Notes: a model not told the origin generated them from the letters alone. Counted from the first letter of the stretch, positions 1 through 8,728 are shown. The stretch is DNA of 64,000 nucleotides from CAIZWU01 sp942492905 (GCA_942492905.1 OW818657.1:2542001-2606000); one strand, 5' to 3'. Program-made: numbers and translations.

Positions 1-869
1 CCGTGCGCCTCGCCGAGTTCGGCACCGTCTACCGCTGGGAACAGTCCGGCGAACTCAACGGCATGACCCGCGTCCGCGGCTTCACCCAGGACGACGCCCA
101 CCTCTTCTGCACCGAGGAACAGGTCGCGCAGGAAATGCTCGGCTGCCTCTCGCTCGTGAAGACCGTCCTCACCACGCTCGGCATGCAGGACTACCGCGTG
201 CGCGTCGGCCCCCGCGATCCCGACAGCACCAAGTTCACCGGCAATCCCGAGCAATGGGACAAGGCCGAAGCCGCCTGCCGCGCCGCTGCCGCCACCCTCG
301 GCGTGGCCTTCACCGAGGAACCCGGAGAGGCCGCCTTCTACGGCCCGAAGATCGACTTCGTCATCAAGGACGTCATCGGCCGCGAATGGCAGCTCGGCAC
401 CGTGCAGGTGGACTACAACCTGCCCGTCCGCTTCGACCTCAGCTACATCGGCGCGGACAATGCGAAACACCGCCCTGTCATGATCCACCGCGCCCCCTTC
501 GGCAGCATGGAACGTTTCACCGGTGTCCTCATCGAACACTTCGCCGGTCACTTCCCCGTCTGGCTCGCCCCCGAGCAGGTCCGTATCCTGACCATCAGCG
601 AAAAGAGCGAAACCTTCGCCACCGAAGCCCTCGCCCAGCTCAAAGCCGCCGGCCTGCGCGTCAGCCTGGACAACAGCCCCGAAAAAGTCGGCGCCAAAAT
701 CCGCAACGCCCAGCTCCAGCGCATCCCCTACATGCTCGTCATCGGCGAAAAAGAAGCCGCCGCCGCCAGCGTCAGCGTCCGCCACGCGAAAAAGGGCGAC
801 CTCGGCGTCAGGCTCCTCGCCGACTTCCTCCCGGAACTCACCCGCGAGGTGGCGGAACGGAGTTTGTAG
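1..869 (+). CDS. thrS: Threonyl-tRNA synthetase, 3' part (5' end outside window)
   Basis: Charges tRNA-Thr with threonine in the cytoplasm. The window opens inside the class II catalytic core. The reading frame starts with RLAEFGTVYRWEQSGEL and MTRVRGFTQDDAH, the motif 2 region of ThrRS. The segment FYGPKIDFVIKD and the motif 3 stretch HRAPFGSMERF follow. The last 100 or so residues (from WLAPEQVRILTIS) are the anticodon-binding domain, with the typical EKVGAKIRNAQ and PYMLVIGEKE. The GTG at position 3 is internal, not a start. About 289 of the usual 640 or so residues are visible. The stop at 867-869 is 13 bp before the next gene. Confidence 0.97.
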   Translation, partial: VRLAEFGTVYRWEQSGELNGMTRVRGFTQDDAHLFCTEEQVAQEMLGCLSLVKTVLTTLGMQDYRVRVGPRDPDSTKFTGNPEQWDKAEAACRAAAATLGVAFTEEPGEAAFYGPKIDFVIKDVIGREWQLGTVQVDYNLPVRFDLSYIGADNAKHRPVMIHRAPFGSMERFTGVLIEHFAGHFPVWLAPEQVRILTISEKSETFATEALAQLKAAGLRVSLDNSPEKVGAKIRNAQLQRIPYMLVIGEKEAAAASVSVRHAKKGDLGVRLLADFLPELTREVAERSL

Positions 870-882
870 TGGATCGACTACC

Positions 883-1389
883 ATGGAAGCCACTCTTCAA
901 GTCCTGAACGACCTTGAGCGCGACGGCGTGATAGGCCGTTATGCGATTGGCGGGGCGGTGGGGGCGATCTTCTATGTGGAACCTTTTGCCACCTTCGATC
1001 TCGACGTCTTCGTAGTCCTGCCAACCGAGGGGTTTCTTACCACCATGGAGCCCCTCTATTCGGCGCTGCGTGAGCGGGGGTATGAACCTGAGAAAGAGTG
1101 TGTAACGATTGAAGGAGTGCCTGTCCAATTTCTTCCCGCGTTCAATCCGCTGATCGAAGAAGGTCTCGCCGAGGCCCGAATTATTTCCCTGGGGATCACA
1201 CCCACCCGTGTCCTACGGGCCGAGCATCTTCTGGCGATCATGGTGCAGACCGGGCGGGCCAAGGACCGCCAGCGGGTGGCGTTGTTCATGGAGCAGGCGG
1301 AGATTGACGTCGCTGGACTTGAGACGATTTTAACGAGGCACAACCTTCTTGATCGATTCCGCCAATGGACACTTCCCCCGAACTGCTAG
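883..1389 (+). CDS. AbiEii-like nucleotidyltransferase-fold protein
   Basis: 168 aa. The N-terminal half has the minimal nucleotidyltransferase signature: YAIGGAVGAIFY near residue 20, then FDLDVFV near residue 38, with the two Asp residues expected to bind metal. This resembles AbiEii/AbiGii-type and small stand-alone NTases. The C-terminal half is helical (HLLAIMVQTGRAKDRQRV). The next gene starts inside this one (25-bp overlap), so the two are probably translated together as a pair. The arrangement fits a toxin-antitoxin or substrate-modifying module, but that is inference. The transferred group and the target are unknown. Confidence 0.75.
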   Translation: MEATLQVLNDLERDGVIGRYAIGGAVGAIFYVEPFATFDLDVFVVLPTEGFLTTMEPLYSALRERGYEPEKECVTIEGVPVQFLPAFNPLIEEGLAEARIISLGITPTRVLRAEHLLAIMVQTGRAKDRQRVALFMEQAEIDVAGLETILTRHNLLDRFRQWTLPPNC

Positions 1390-1568
1390 AAAAGACCTTC
1401 ACTGCCAAGGAAGCCCGTCGCCGCGCCTTGGCCCGGGCCAGTTTTGAAGAAAAAATCGGCATCCTCATCCGTCTGCAGGAGATGGCTGCGGCCATTGCCA
1501 AAACCCGGGGCAAGGTTCTGCGGCCATGGACGGTTGGGACAAAGGATGTGGAGGCGATGAATCGATAG
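1365..1568 (+). CDS. Small partner protein of the nucleotidyltransferase
   Basis: 67 aa, charged and helical (KEARRRALARASFEEKIGIL then IRLQEMAAAIA). Short proteins with an FEEKI-x-IL-x-RLQ-x-MA core are, from memory, often encoded next to small nucleotidyltransferases. The start ATG lies 25 bp inside the preceding gene, which argues for translational coupling. No enzymatic motif is visible. An antitoxin-like or chaperone-like role toward the NTase is plausible but unproven. Confidence 0.65.
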   Translation: MDTSPELLEKTFTAKEARRRALARASFEEKIGILIRLQEMAAAIAKTRGKVLRPWTVGTKDVEAMNR

Positions 1569-1723
1569 TCGATTTCGAGTTCAAATCTTGATCAGTCTGG
1601 CTCGACCGGATTTTTCCGGTGGTCCGGTGCTTGGGGTGCTGGCAGGTTTCGAAAATTATGTGAAATTTTTTCCTTCCGGTCGGTGCCGCACTGATCGTGA
1701 TGGATTTCCAAAAATGAAAAATA

Positions 1724-2263
1724 ATGAACGATGATCCAACACCACCCGATCTGCTCTTCGTGACCTGCGGGGGGACGATTGATAAGATTTATTTCGACGC
1801 CAAGGGGGAGTATGCGGTGGGGCCGCCGCAGGTGGCGGGGTTGCTGGAGGAGGCGAATGTGGCGTTTAGTTATGAGATCGTGCCGGTGGTGCGGAAGGAC
1901 AGTCTGGAGATGACGGCAGTGGACCGGGAGGCGGTGCGGGCGGTGATCGCGGGGCAGGGGTGCCGGCGGGTGGTGGTAACCCACGGGACGGACACCATGA
2001 TCCAGACGGCGCTGGCGCTGAAGGGGGCTGGACTGGAGGGGCGGACGATTGTGCTGACGGGCTCAATGCAGCCGGCGCGGTTCCGGGTGAGTGACGCGGA
2101 GTTCAATATCGGCACGGCGGTGATGGCGGCGCAGGTGCTGCCGCCGGGCGTTTATGTGGCGATGAACGGGCGGATTTTTGACCCGGAGCACAGCCGGAAG
2201 AATGTGGCCGCCAACCGGTTTGAGCAGACCGGTGGTATCGTGGAGGTGGCCTCCGGCGGGTGA
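1724..2263 (+). CDS. Asparaginase N-terminal-domain protein
   Basis: 179 aa. Two hallmark segments of the L-asparaginase N-terminal domain are present: VTCGGTIDK (residues 13-21, first catalytic Thr) and VTHGTDTM (near residue 86, second Thr-Asp). TGSMQPARF follows. A full type I/II asparaginase has about 330 residues with a second Rossmann-like domain. Here the chain stops soon after the first domain. Single-domain asparaginase-like proteins of this size occur in many bacteria, so this need not be a truncation. Whether it hydrolyses asparagine cannot be told from sequence. It has about 150 bp of upstream non-coding DNA and no obvious operon partner. Confidence 0.8.
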   Translation: MNDDPTPPDLLFVTCGGTIDKIYFDAKGEYAVGPPQVAGLLEEANVAFSYEIVPVVRKDSLEMTAVDREAVRAVIAGQGCRRVVVTHGTDTMIQTALALKGAGLEGRTIVLTGSMQPARFRVSDAEFNIGTAVMAAQVLPPGVYVAMNGRIFDPEHSRKNVAANRFEQTGGIVEVASGG

Positions 2264-2296
2264 AGCGACGAGGCCTTTGGCGACCAATTCAATTGC

Positions 2297-3709
2297 CTAC
2301 CGGCCGCGGCCGCCACGGCCACCTCCGGGGAAGCCGCCGCGCTGCAATCCTCCGGCAGGGGCATTGCCTGCGCCTTCAGGGGGGCCGCGGCGTTCTTCGC
2401 GGGGTGCGGTGATCTGTTGTTGGGCTTCGGCGGAGAGGCCGCTTTGCGCGAGCCAGGCAGCACCGGCCTGGGGATCGGTGCGAAGGTAACGCCGGCCGGC
2501 TTGGACGAGGGATTGTTCCCGTTGGGCAACATCGCTGATGCTGCCGGCCCAGGCAATGCTGGCGGCGGGGTCTTCGCGGGCAACTTCGCGGGCGATGATG
2601 GCGGCTCCGGCATCGCGGGCGGGACCGGCGGGCATGTTATTCACATATTCGCTGGCCTGCACGGTTTCAGCCCCGTCGTTGCGTTCCATCCATTGATTAA
2701 TCACCTCGCCATAAGCCCGGGACTGGGCTTCGGCGGGCAGGGAAGCGGCAAAGGCGAGACCTTGTTGCACGTCTTTGCGGCTGAGGTTGGAGGCCATGGA
2801 AGCGGCCGCTCCGCGGGCAAAGTCCTCGGCGGCATTCTGGCGGATAAAGGCGGCCGCCTGCTCCGGATCGGAGCGCATCAATTGTTGGGCAACGCTGTCA
2901 AAGGCCCCGGACTTCATGGAAGGATCGGTCAGGGTAGCCAGCCATGCGGTGGCCTTGTCCACTCCGCCGGCCCGGATCATTTCGCGGGCGAGGGTTTGGG
3001 AAGCCCGGGCGCGTTCGTCCTTGTTCTCAAGGGCACTGGCATATTTCTGGGCGGCCGTCAGGTCGGATTTGGCGAGGCCGCTGATAAGGGATTGGGTCAG
3101 GCCCTCTTTGTCTTCACCTTTGTAGGCATCCAGCCACGCAATGGCGGCGGCGGGGTCTTTGCCGGCCCAACCGGAAAGGGCGGTGCCCTGGGTCATGCGG
3201 GCTCCGCGGTCGCCCCGCTCTCCCGTCTGGCCCAGTTGTTCCATGGCACCCTTGGGATCGACCCCACCCCAGGCATAGGCCAGCATGCCCATGAAGCGCA
3301 TGGATTCAAATCCGCCGGTGTTTTCCCGGATCATGGCGAGGGCGGCCTGGGCATTTTCCGGGGTCAGAGCCGACATCAGGCGTCCGAAAAGCATCTGGCT
3401 CTTGATCGGGTCGGTTTCACGCAGGGCATCGCTGACGGCTTTGCTCATGGCTTCGGCAGAGAGCGGTACCCCGTCTTTCAGACCGTGGAGGTCGAGGAAT
3501 TCCTCGATGTCCGCATCCGCCGGAGTTCCCGGCGGGCCGGCAGATGGACGGCCGGATCCCGGCGGGCTGGAGGAAACGAGGTTGTGGGCGCGGTTGGAGC
3601 CGGAGGCCGCGCCGTCCGCCTGCCCCTCACGCCACACGGTGCCGGCATAAAAGGTGCCGGAGGCAATGCCGATCCATAACAAATTCAGCAGAAGAACTGG
3701 TTTTTTCAT
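2297..3709 (-). CDS. Membrane-anchored or exported helical-repeat protein
   Basis: 470 aa, unknown function. The N-terminus MKKPVLLLNLLWIGIASGTF is an uncleaved or weakly cleaved signal anchor. The rest is Ala-rich with irregular helical repeats of about 30-35 residues containing A-x-x-W-L-x or AAIAWLD-like units (for example DPAAAIAWLDAYKG, KATAWLATLTD, DPQAGAAWLAQ). This suggests an alpha-solenoid. The last 40 residues are a Gly/Arg/Pro-rich tail (GGFPGGGRGGRGR). It lies 42 bp downstream of the next minus-strand gene, so the two probably form an operon opposite the divergent sigma factor. That arrangement suggests a cell-envelope function under control of that sigma factor (inference). Confidence 0.8.
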   Translation of the reverse strand: MKKPVLLLNLLWIGIASGTFYAGTVWREGQADGAASGSNRAHNLVSSSPPGSGRPSAGPPGTPADADIEEFLDLHGLKDGVPLSAEAMSKAVSDALRETDPIKSQMLFGRLMSALTPENAQAALAMIRENTGGFESMRFMGMLAYAWGGVDPKGAMEQLGQTGERGDRGARMTQGTALSGWAGKDPAAAIAWLDAYKGEDKEGLTQSLISGLAKSDLTAAQKYASALENKDERARASQTLAREMIRAGGVDKATAWLATLTDPSMKSGAFDSVAQQLMRSDPEQAAAFIRQNAAEDFARGAAASMASNLSRKDVQQGLAFAASLPAEAQSRAYGEVINQWMERNDGAETVQASEYVNNMPAGPARDAGAAIIAREVAREDPAASIAWAGSISDVAQREQSLVQAGRRYLRTDPQAGAAWLAQSGLSAEAQQQITAPREERRGPPEGAGNAPAGGLQRGGFPGGGRGGRGR

Positions 3710-3751
3710 GGGGGTGTGGGTGAGGGGTGTGGTGGTGGGAGGCGGTCAGGA

Positions 3752-4525
3752 TTAATTCCGGGGCGCCGGAGCCGGGGCGCTTTCAATCTTCTTTTTGGCC
3801 TCTTCCGGCGCTTCCACGGTGGAGGAGCCGACGTCCTTGAATTCCGTGGTGGTGGTGCGGTCGAGGTTTATTTCGTTGTCGTTGAAGCTGATTTTACCGG
3901 AGACTTGGGTTTCATATTTGGTGAGGACCCCGTCCTTGATCCAGAATTTCACCGATCCTTTGGCATCGGTGGGGGAGGGGGCTTCACTGCCATCGCGTCG
4001 GCGTCCGCCCATGGTCAGCATTTCCTTCACCGCGGCGTCGGTCAGGTCGCCGGAAAGGGTGTCCCCGTCCTTCTTCAGTTCCTTGACTTTTCCGGCAAGC
4101 TCACCGGCCTGAACCGCTGGGGCTTTGAAGTTTTGGAACATGCGGCCGCCTCCAAATCCGCCACGTCCGCCGCCAGCACCTCCTCCTCCGCCGCCACCAC
4201 CGCTTTCACGGGCGGCGCGCATTTCCTCGCTGGTTTGCCAGCCGGCTTCGGTTTTCAGGACATACTTGCCGTCCTTGAGCACGGCTTCGGTTTTGCGGTC
4301 TCCATTGGTCATCGTGATGAGGGTAAAACCATCTTTGGCGGTTTTGCCTTCCACCGGGCCGGGCCGGAACCGGCTTTCCTCAGGCATTTTGGTGGTGGTG
4401 GACCAGCTGTAGTTGGTCGCTTCGGCGAGCTTTTTGGCGGCGGCCTGGACTTCTTCAGCGGGTCCGGATTCCGCGAAGGCGGAAGAGGCCAGCAGGGCCA
4501 TGGTCAGGAGGATCGGTGTTTTCAT
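3752..4525 (-). CDS. Secreted protein, LolA-like in size, Gly-rich loop
   Basis: 257 aa with a clear Sec signal peptide (MKTPILLTMALLASSAFA, cleavage after AFA). The mature part starts with a helix (EEVQAAAKKLAEATNYSW) and continues with beta-rich segments about loading or response (FTLITMTNGDRKTEAVLKDG). A glycine-only linker (residues 110-127) then leads to a second beta-rich half. The pattern resembles periplasmic LolA/DUF2092-like folds, but no family-specific motif is recognised. It is the first gene of the two-gene minus-strand operon and is divergent from the sigma factor across about 167 bp. Confidence 0.8.
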   Translation of the reverse strand: MKTPILLTMALLASSAFAESGPAEEVQAAAKKLAEATNYSWSTTTKMPEESRFRPGPVEGKTAKDGFTLITMTNGDRKTEAVLKDGKYVLKTEAGWQTSEEMRAARESGGGGGGGGAGGGRGGFGGGRMFQNFKAPAVQAGELAGKVKELKKDGDTLSGDLTDAAVKEMLTMGGRRRDGSEAPSPTDAKGSVKFWIKDGVLTKYETQVSGKISFNDNEINLDRTTTTEFKDVGSSTVEAPEEAKKKIESAPAPAPRN

Positions 4526-4692
4526 GGGATCGGAGTTGGTGGGTTGAATGCGGAACAGGGAATTCCCTGCAAGGTAATCCTTCCACAGGACGCAGGACCG
4601 GACAATAAATTCAGGGCGGACGGGAAATTTCTTTGTCCGGTCTTTTCGGCGGTGGCAGTGTATGGAGGCAAGGCATCGATGCCGCGCCCGTT

Positions 4693-6228
4693 ATGACCCC
4701 GTCCCTGACCGATGGCCAACTGCTCCGCGAGTTTGCGCTCGGCCGTGACCAACGGGCGTTCCATGAACTGGTGCAGCGCCATCAGGACCTGGTCTTCAGC
4801 ACCGCGTTGCGGCGTACCGGGCATGCCGATACCGCGGCGGATGTGGTCCAGAACGTCTTTCTGGGGCTGGCGGGCAAGGCGGCCCGGCTGAGCAGCCGGG
4901 CCAGTCTGGGCGGCTGGCTCTACAAAGCCACCCTGCTGGAAGTAGCCCGGCGGCAGCGGGATGAAGCGCGCCGGGCGCGGCGCGAACGCCGGTATGCGGA
5001 AGAGGAGGCAAACCTGACAACAGATTCAAATTCCATGACTGATGAAGACGAGGCCCAACGGGTGCGGCAGTTGATGCCATTGCTGGATGAAGCCATGTCC
5101 GGACTGGCAGAGCAGGACCGCGAGGCGGTGGTGCTCCGCTTTCTGCAGGGCCTGAGCCTGCGCGAAACCGGTGCGGCCCTGGGCACCACCGAAGAGGCCG
5201 CCCGGAAGCGGGTCGCGCGGGCTTTGGAGAAACTCTCAGTGCGGTTCCGCCGCCGGGGCGTGACGGTGTCTGCCGCGCTGCTGGCCGCGGCCGTGCTGCC
5301 GGAAGCAGTCAAGGCGGCCCCGGCCGGCCACACCGCTGTCTGGGCGGGAGTGGCGGCCAAGGCTCCAGCCCTGGGATGGAGCGGCACCCTCTGGCTGAAG
5401 GCGGCCGCCCTGACCAAACCACAGTTGATGGCCGCCTGTGTGGCGGTGGCCATGGTGCCGGTCACATGGCAGGCCCGGAAGATCAGGCATCTGGAATCCG
5501 CACGGAGCGAATTGTTTGCACGCCTCAATGCTAGGACGCCAGAGCCTGAGGTGCCGGCAGTGGTGGCGCTGAAAAATCAGCCCGATCCACTATCTGTCAG
5601 GCCGGGGACTGCCGCGACCGGCGACCCGGAAGAAAAACGGGGGAACCGGAGCGACTGGCGGAGCCGGATCGGACAATGGCGGGAACTACAGCGCCAGCAA
5701 CAACGGGACGCGCGGTTGGTGGCCTTGCAGGAACAGATCGGGCTCGAGGATTTTCAACTGATCGCCATCGCGGAAGCCACCGCCAGGGCGGACCGGTCCC
5801 TCGCCGCGGGTTCCGGCAAAAAACACGCCCTCCTGATTCCGGAGGATCCGGCCATTATTGTGGCGGCGCGCGACCAGACCATCGCGGCCGTGCTCGATGC
5901 CGCCCAGTGGCAGGACTACGAGCGGTTTTGTGAGGAAGAGGAGCGGGGCAGCCGCGAACTGCAGGCCAACCGCCTGCTGGGCGAGGTGCAGGCGACCCTG
6001 CACTTGACCGATCTGCAGAAGGACCAGCTGTTTGCCATCTTTGCCTCAGAGGCCGCTCTGGCCGACTGGCAGGAGAATCCGTTTCCGGTGGAGTCGTTGA
6101 ATGGGGAACTGAACGAAAAAATGGCGGAGGTCTTCAGTGAAGAGCAAAGGCGGCTCTGGCAGCAACGCATCGGGTTCTGGGGCCGGCTCTTCGGGGCCGG
6201 GGAACGCGGACCGGGGCGGCGGGATTGA
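4693..6228 (+). CDS. ECF-type sigma-70 factor with transmembrane C-terminal extension
   Basis: 511 aa from the ATG at 4693. A TTG 60 bp upstream is open but lacks conserved sequence, while SLTDGQLLREFALGRDQRAF is the usual N-terminus. Sigma region 2 spans residues 10-85 (LVQRHQDLVFSTALRRTGHA, NVFLGLAGKA, WLYKATLLEVARRQRDE). Sigma region 4 spans about 120-185 (EAVVLRFLQGLSLRETGAAL, EEAARKRVARALEKL). A long Ala-rich hydrophobic stretch follows (residues 195-265, ending LMAACVAVAMVPVTWQ). It is probably a membrane segment. The C-terminal 240 residues are helical and charged. ECF factors usually have 160-200 residues, so the extension probably acts as a built-in anti-sigma or sensor part (inference). 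Confidence 0.88.
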   Translation: MTPSLTDGQLLREFALGRDQRAFHELVQRHQDLVFSTALRRTGHADTAADVVQNVFLGLAGKAARLSSRASLGGWLYKATLLEVARRQRDEARRARRERRYAEEEANLTTDSNSMTDEDEAQRVRQLMPLLDEAMSGLAEQDREAVVLRFLQGLSLRETGAALGTTEEAARKRVARALEKLSVRFRRRGVTVSAALLAAAVLPEAVKAAPAGHTAVWAGVAAKAPALGWSGTLWLKAAALTKPQLMAACVAVAMVPVTWQARKIRHLESARSELFARLNARTPEPEVPAVVALKNQPDPLSVRPGTAATGDPEEKRGNRSDWRSRIGQWRELQRQQQRDARLVALQEQIGLEDFQLIAIAEATARADRSLAAGSGKKHALLIPEDPAIIVAARDQTIAAVLDAAQWQDYERFCEEEERGSRELQANRLLGEVQATLHLTDLQKDQLFAIFASEAALADWQENPFPVESLNGELNEKMAEVFSEEQRRLWQQRIGFWGRLFGAGERGPGRRD

Positions 6229-6311
6229 GGGGACAGCGGCTTCGCCGTGGTGGCGGGACAAACCCGTGCCGGTTGACGTTGCGGTGATTCCCAGCCTATT
6301 GCCGCACAGCC

Positions 6312-6461
6312 ATGCCTGCCGAGCCCCCAAAAAAACGAACTGACCGCCCAGGGGCTGGACTGGAGAGTGCCCGGCTGGGGGCAGTGGCCCTTCCGGAGGA
6401 GGTCTTGAACCGCTGGATAGGATCCGGACGGTTGGTGGAGCAGCTCTATTTTTGGCTATGA
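6312..6461 (+). CDS. 49-aa ORF overlapping jetA start (ATGA)
   Basis: 49 codons from the ATG at 6312 to a TGA that overlaps the jetA ATG (ATGA at 6458-6461). The same overlap joins jetA and jetB. The peptide begins MPAEPPKKRTDRPG and ends with VLNRWIGSGRLVEQLYFWL, an amphipathic, aromatic C-terminus. No Shine-Dalgarno of note is visible before the ATG. The precise four-base overlap is the only strong evidence. It could be a coupled leader ORF, a small fourth subunit or chance. No known family is recognised. Confidence 0.4.
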   Translation: MPAEPPKKRTDRPGAGLESARLGAVALPEEVLNRWIGSGRLVEQLYFWL

Positions 6462-7930
6462 GACTGCTCAGTCACCGCGTTTTCCAATTGGTGGGTCAGG
6501 AATATTTCCGGCCCCTGACGCGCCCCTCTGCGCCAGTGTATGTCGATTGTTCCGACCGCTTGGTGGAGGAGGCGGGGGATGCGGCACGGTTGCCCCACGG
6601 GGAGGCGCTTTCGATTATCCGCGAAGTGATTGCCCAGCATCCCGGGGTGGTGCTGAGCGAGGACGAAGGCGCTGCGTTGCGGGATGCCCGGCAGAAAGCC
6701 TCGGCCTTTTTCAATCGGATGCTGGCGGCAGGGTGGCTGGAAGAACAGACCCTGGGGCTGCAGGATCGCTGGGTCCTGATTTCGCCGGGCCTGCGTCCCC
6801 TGCTGCGCCTGCTCCGGCAACTGGCCGAAGATGATGCCGCGGAGCTGCGGACCTTTGCGGACGCACTGCGCAGTGTCTGCGAGACCCTGTCGGTGCCCGG
6901 GGTGCTGGATCCGGCTTTGCACGGCGGTGATGCCTTGCGTTCCACCGTCACGGACCTGAATCAGCGTCTGGAACATGCCATCGAGCAGCTTCACAGCGTG
7001 GAAAAGCTGGTGAGCCTCTTCGAGCAACGGCAGCGGCAATCCGCCACGGCCGCAGAGACGCTGCAGGTATTTTACGGCGAGTTCGGCCAGGGGCAGCATA
7101 TGGTTTGTTATGATGCGCTGCGGCGCGGGGGACTTCTGCCCAGGCTGATGGTGGCCCGGTCGCTGGTGGCGGACGCCCGCGACGATGTGCTGGTAAAACA
7201 GCGGCTGGCCGAGGGATTTGCCGGGCATTACCGGTGTGATGAAACCGAGGCCTGGCTGATGGCGTCGACGGCGTTGTTGAAGCTGGAACGTGCCCTGGGC
7301 GGATTGCGTCAGCGCGCGGAGGCGATCGATGCCCGCATGGCGGCCTTCAACCGGCTTTCCCAGCAGCGCTATCGTTATCAGACCGAGTTGCGGGGCCGCC
7401 GTCCGGAGATTGTAAAATCCTTCTGCGAAGCCATCAATGCCCAACACGCGGGCCAGCGGTTCCGCGATCTCGCGGAAGCCATTCCGGATTTTGTGCCGCG
7501 CTGTCCGGAGGTGAAATTCTGCTTCGGAGTGGAGTCGCTCTGGAAAAAACGCAAGGCCCGGGCTCTCACTGATCTCTCCTTCACCTCCGGCCGGGCCACG
7601 GCCGCAGATGCCGCCGCGGTTTTGGCGGGTTGGCAGGAAAAACAACGACTCGCCCTGACCCCGCAACGCGCGGCCCGCCTGCTGGAGCGCCTTCTGCCGG
7701 CCGGAGCGCGGCGGATTGCCAGCGATCAGTTTGCCCTGACCGGGATTGATGAATTGCTGGACCTGCTGGCCCTCGCCGCCTACGACCATGCGCCGGTGGC
7801 GGGCGGGCGCAGCATCAGTTGGTCCGTCACCGGCCCCCGCCGGACTGATGGGCTCCATCCTGACACGCTCCCCCGCGATGCCCAGGCCGGCTGGAGCATT
7901 GACCACATGGAAATTGAACGCATCCGATGA
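6458..7930 (+). CDS. jetA: JetA / MksF-like kleisin subunit of a Wadjet-type condensin
   Basis: 490 aa. The ATG at 6458 is preferred to a TTG two codons upstream. The N-terminal 110 residues look like the kleisin winged-helix region: HRVFQLVGQEYFRPL, PVYVDCSDRLVEEA, and a second half ASAFFNRMLAAGWLEEQTLG ending WVLISPG. A long helical middle follows with two heptad-rich stretches (TDLNQRLEHAIEQLHSVEKL and ALLKLERALGGLRQRAEAID), then a C-terminal domain. Length and domain order match JetA of type I Wadjet systems, which cleave or restrict plasmids, and the related MksF. jetB follows with an ATGA overlap. No JetC ATPase or JetD nuclease gene follows, and purD comes next. The identification is by pattern, without a profile search. 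Confidence 0.72.
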   Translation: MRLLSHRVFQLVGQEYFRPLTRPSAPVYVDCSDRLVEEAGDAARLPHGEALSIIREVIAQHPGVVLSEDEGAALRDARQKASAFFNRMLAAGWLEEQTLGLQDRWVLISPGLRPLLRLLRQLAEDDAAELRTFADALRSVCETLSVPGVLDPALHGGDALRSTVTDLNQRLEHAIEQLHSVEKLVSLFEQRQRQSATAAETLQVFYGEFGQGQHMVCYDALRRGGLLPRLMVARSLVADARDDVLVKQRLAEGFAGHYRCDETEAWLMASTALLKLERALGGLRQRAEAIDARMAAFNRLSQQRYRYQTELRGRRPEIVKSFCEAINAQHAGQRFRDLAEAIPDFVPRCPEVKFCFGVESLWKKRKARALTDLSFTSGRATAADAAAVLAGWQEKQRLALTPQRAARLLERLLPAGARRIASDQFALTGIDELLDLLALAAYDHAPVAGGRSISWSVTGPRRTDGLHPDTLPRDAQAGWSIDHMEIERIR

Positions 7931-8598
7931 ACTCTTCTGATTCTGCTCCTTCCTCCGCGCGTGAAGCTTCGCCCCTGTGGCCCTCGTTCTGGTCCGACGT
8001 GCCGGAAGAGGACCGCGCACCCATCCGGGATGTACTGGCGGAACTGCTGGGGCGCGGGGTGATCCTCGGCAGCGAAGGCAGCGGGCGCGAGTTGTTCCTT
8101 CTGATCCGTGATCACTATCAAGCGCACATGGCCGATTACCTCGCTCCGTTGGGGCTGGAGCTGATCGTGGATGAGGAAACGCCGCTGCTGCAGGCCAGGC
8201 CGCGCACGGAGGCCTGCCAACTCCTCAGCACGTTTTCCCGGGATGAGACGCTGGTGATCCTCACCTTGTGGCGCCTCTGGGATGATGAACAGGCATCGGG
8301 TTCTGCGGCGGCGGTCATCATTACCGTGGACGACCTGTGGAACCGGCTGCGGATCTTTTTTGACCGCATCGAACCTCCGGAGAAATCGCAGATTGAAAGC
8401 ATCCTAGCCAAGCTCCGCCGCCATCGCCTCGTCCGGACCCACAAGCCCGAATCCATGACCCATGCAGGCGAAATGCAGATCGAGATTCTGGCCAGTCTTT
8501 CCCGGGTGATCCCTTTTGATGATCTGGAAGCCTGGCTCCAGCGGGTGGACCTGTGCCAGCCGGCACTTGGGGAACCCGCGCTCCCTGCCGGAGCTTGA
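7927..8598 (+). CDS. jetB: JetB / MksE-like KITE subunit (DUF4194 type)
   Basis: 223 aa, starting inside the jetA stop codon. The layout is two winged helices: residues 20-110 (EEDRAPIRDVLAELLGRGVI, ELFLLIRDHYQAHMADYL, LGLELIVDEETPLLQARP) and residues 120-215 (DETLVILTLWRLWDDEQA, VIITVDDLWNRLRIFF, IESILAKLRRHRLVRTH, MQIEILASLSRVIPF). This is the usual pattern of DUF4194/MukE-like proteins, which dimerise on the kleisin and regulate the SMC ring. The stop at 8598 is followed by 130 bp without a gene and then purD. The SMC ATPase it should serve must be encoded elsewhere or be missing. Confidence 0.75.
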   Translation: MNSSDSAPSSAREASPLWPSFWSDVPEEDRAPIRDVLAELLGRGVILGSEGSGRELFLLIRDHYQAHMADYLAPLGLELIVDEETPLLQARPRTEACQLLSTFSRDETLVILTLWRLWDDEQASGSAAAVIITVDDLWNRLRIFFDRIEPPEKSQIESILAKLRRHRLVRTHKPESMTHAGEMQIEILASLSRVIPFDDLEAWLQRVDLCQPALGEPALPAGA

Positions 8599-8728
8599 TG
8601 GCCGGGGCTTGGGACGCCCGCTCCGGGTGGAAAGTTCCCTTGCGCCGGGGGGGGCATCCGGCGGATGGGAAAGAGGGATGCTTTTCCCTGCCAATCCAGG
8701 CGGGGAGGAAGCGGCCGAAAATTTTGCT

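Noticed and set aside
3..869. GTG at position 3 as the thrS start
   Set aside because: Lies inside the conserved class II core; the real start is upstream of the window.
2417..3679. 420-codon plus-strand frame
   Set aside because: Gly- and His-rich shadow of the minus-strand helical-repeat gene, which has a start, signal anchor and sensible composition.
6446..8020. 524-codon minus-strand frame
   Set aside because: Antisense of jetA, with shadow composition.
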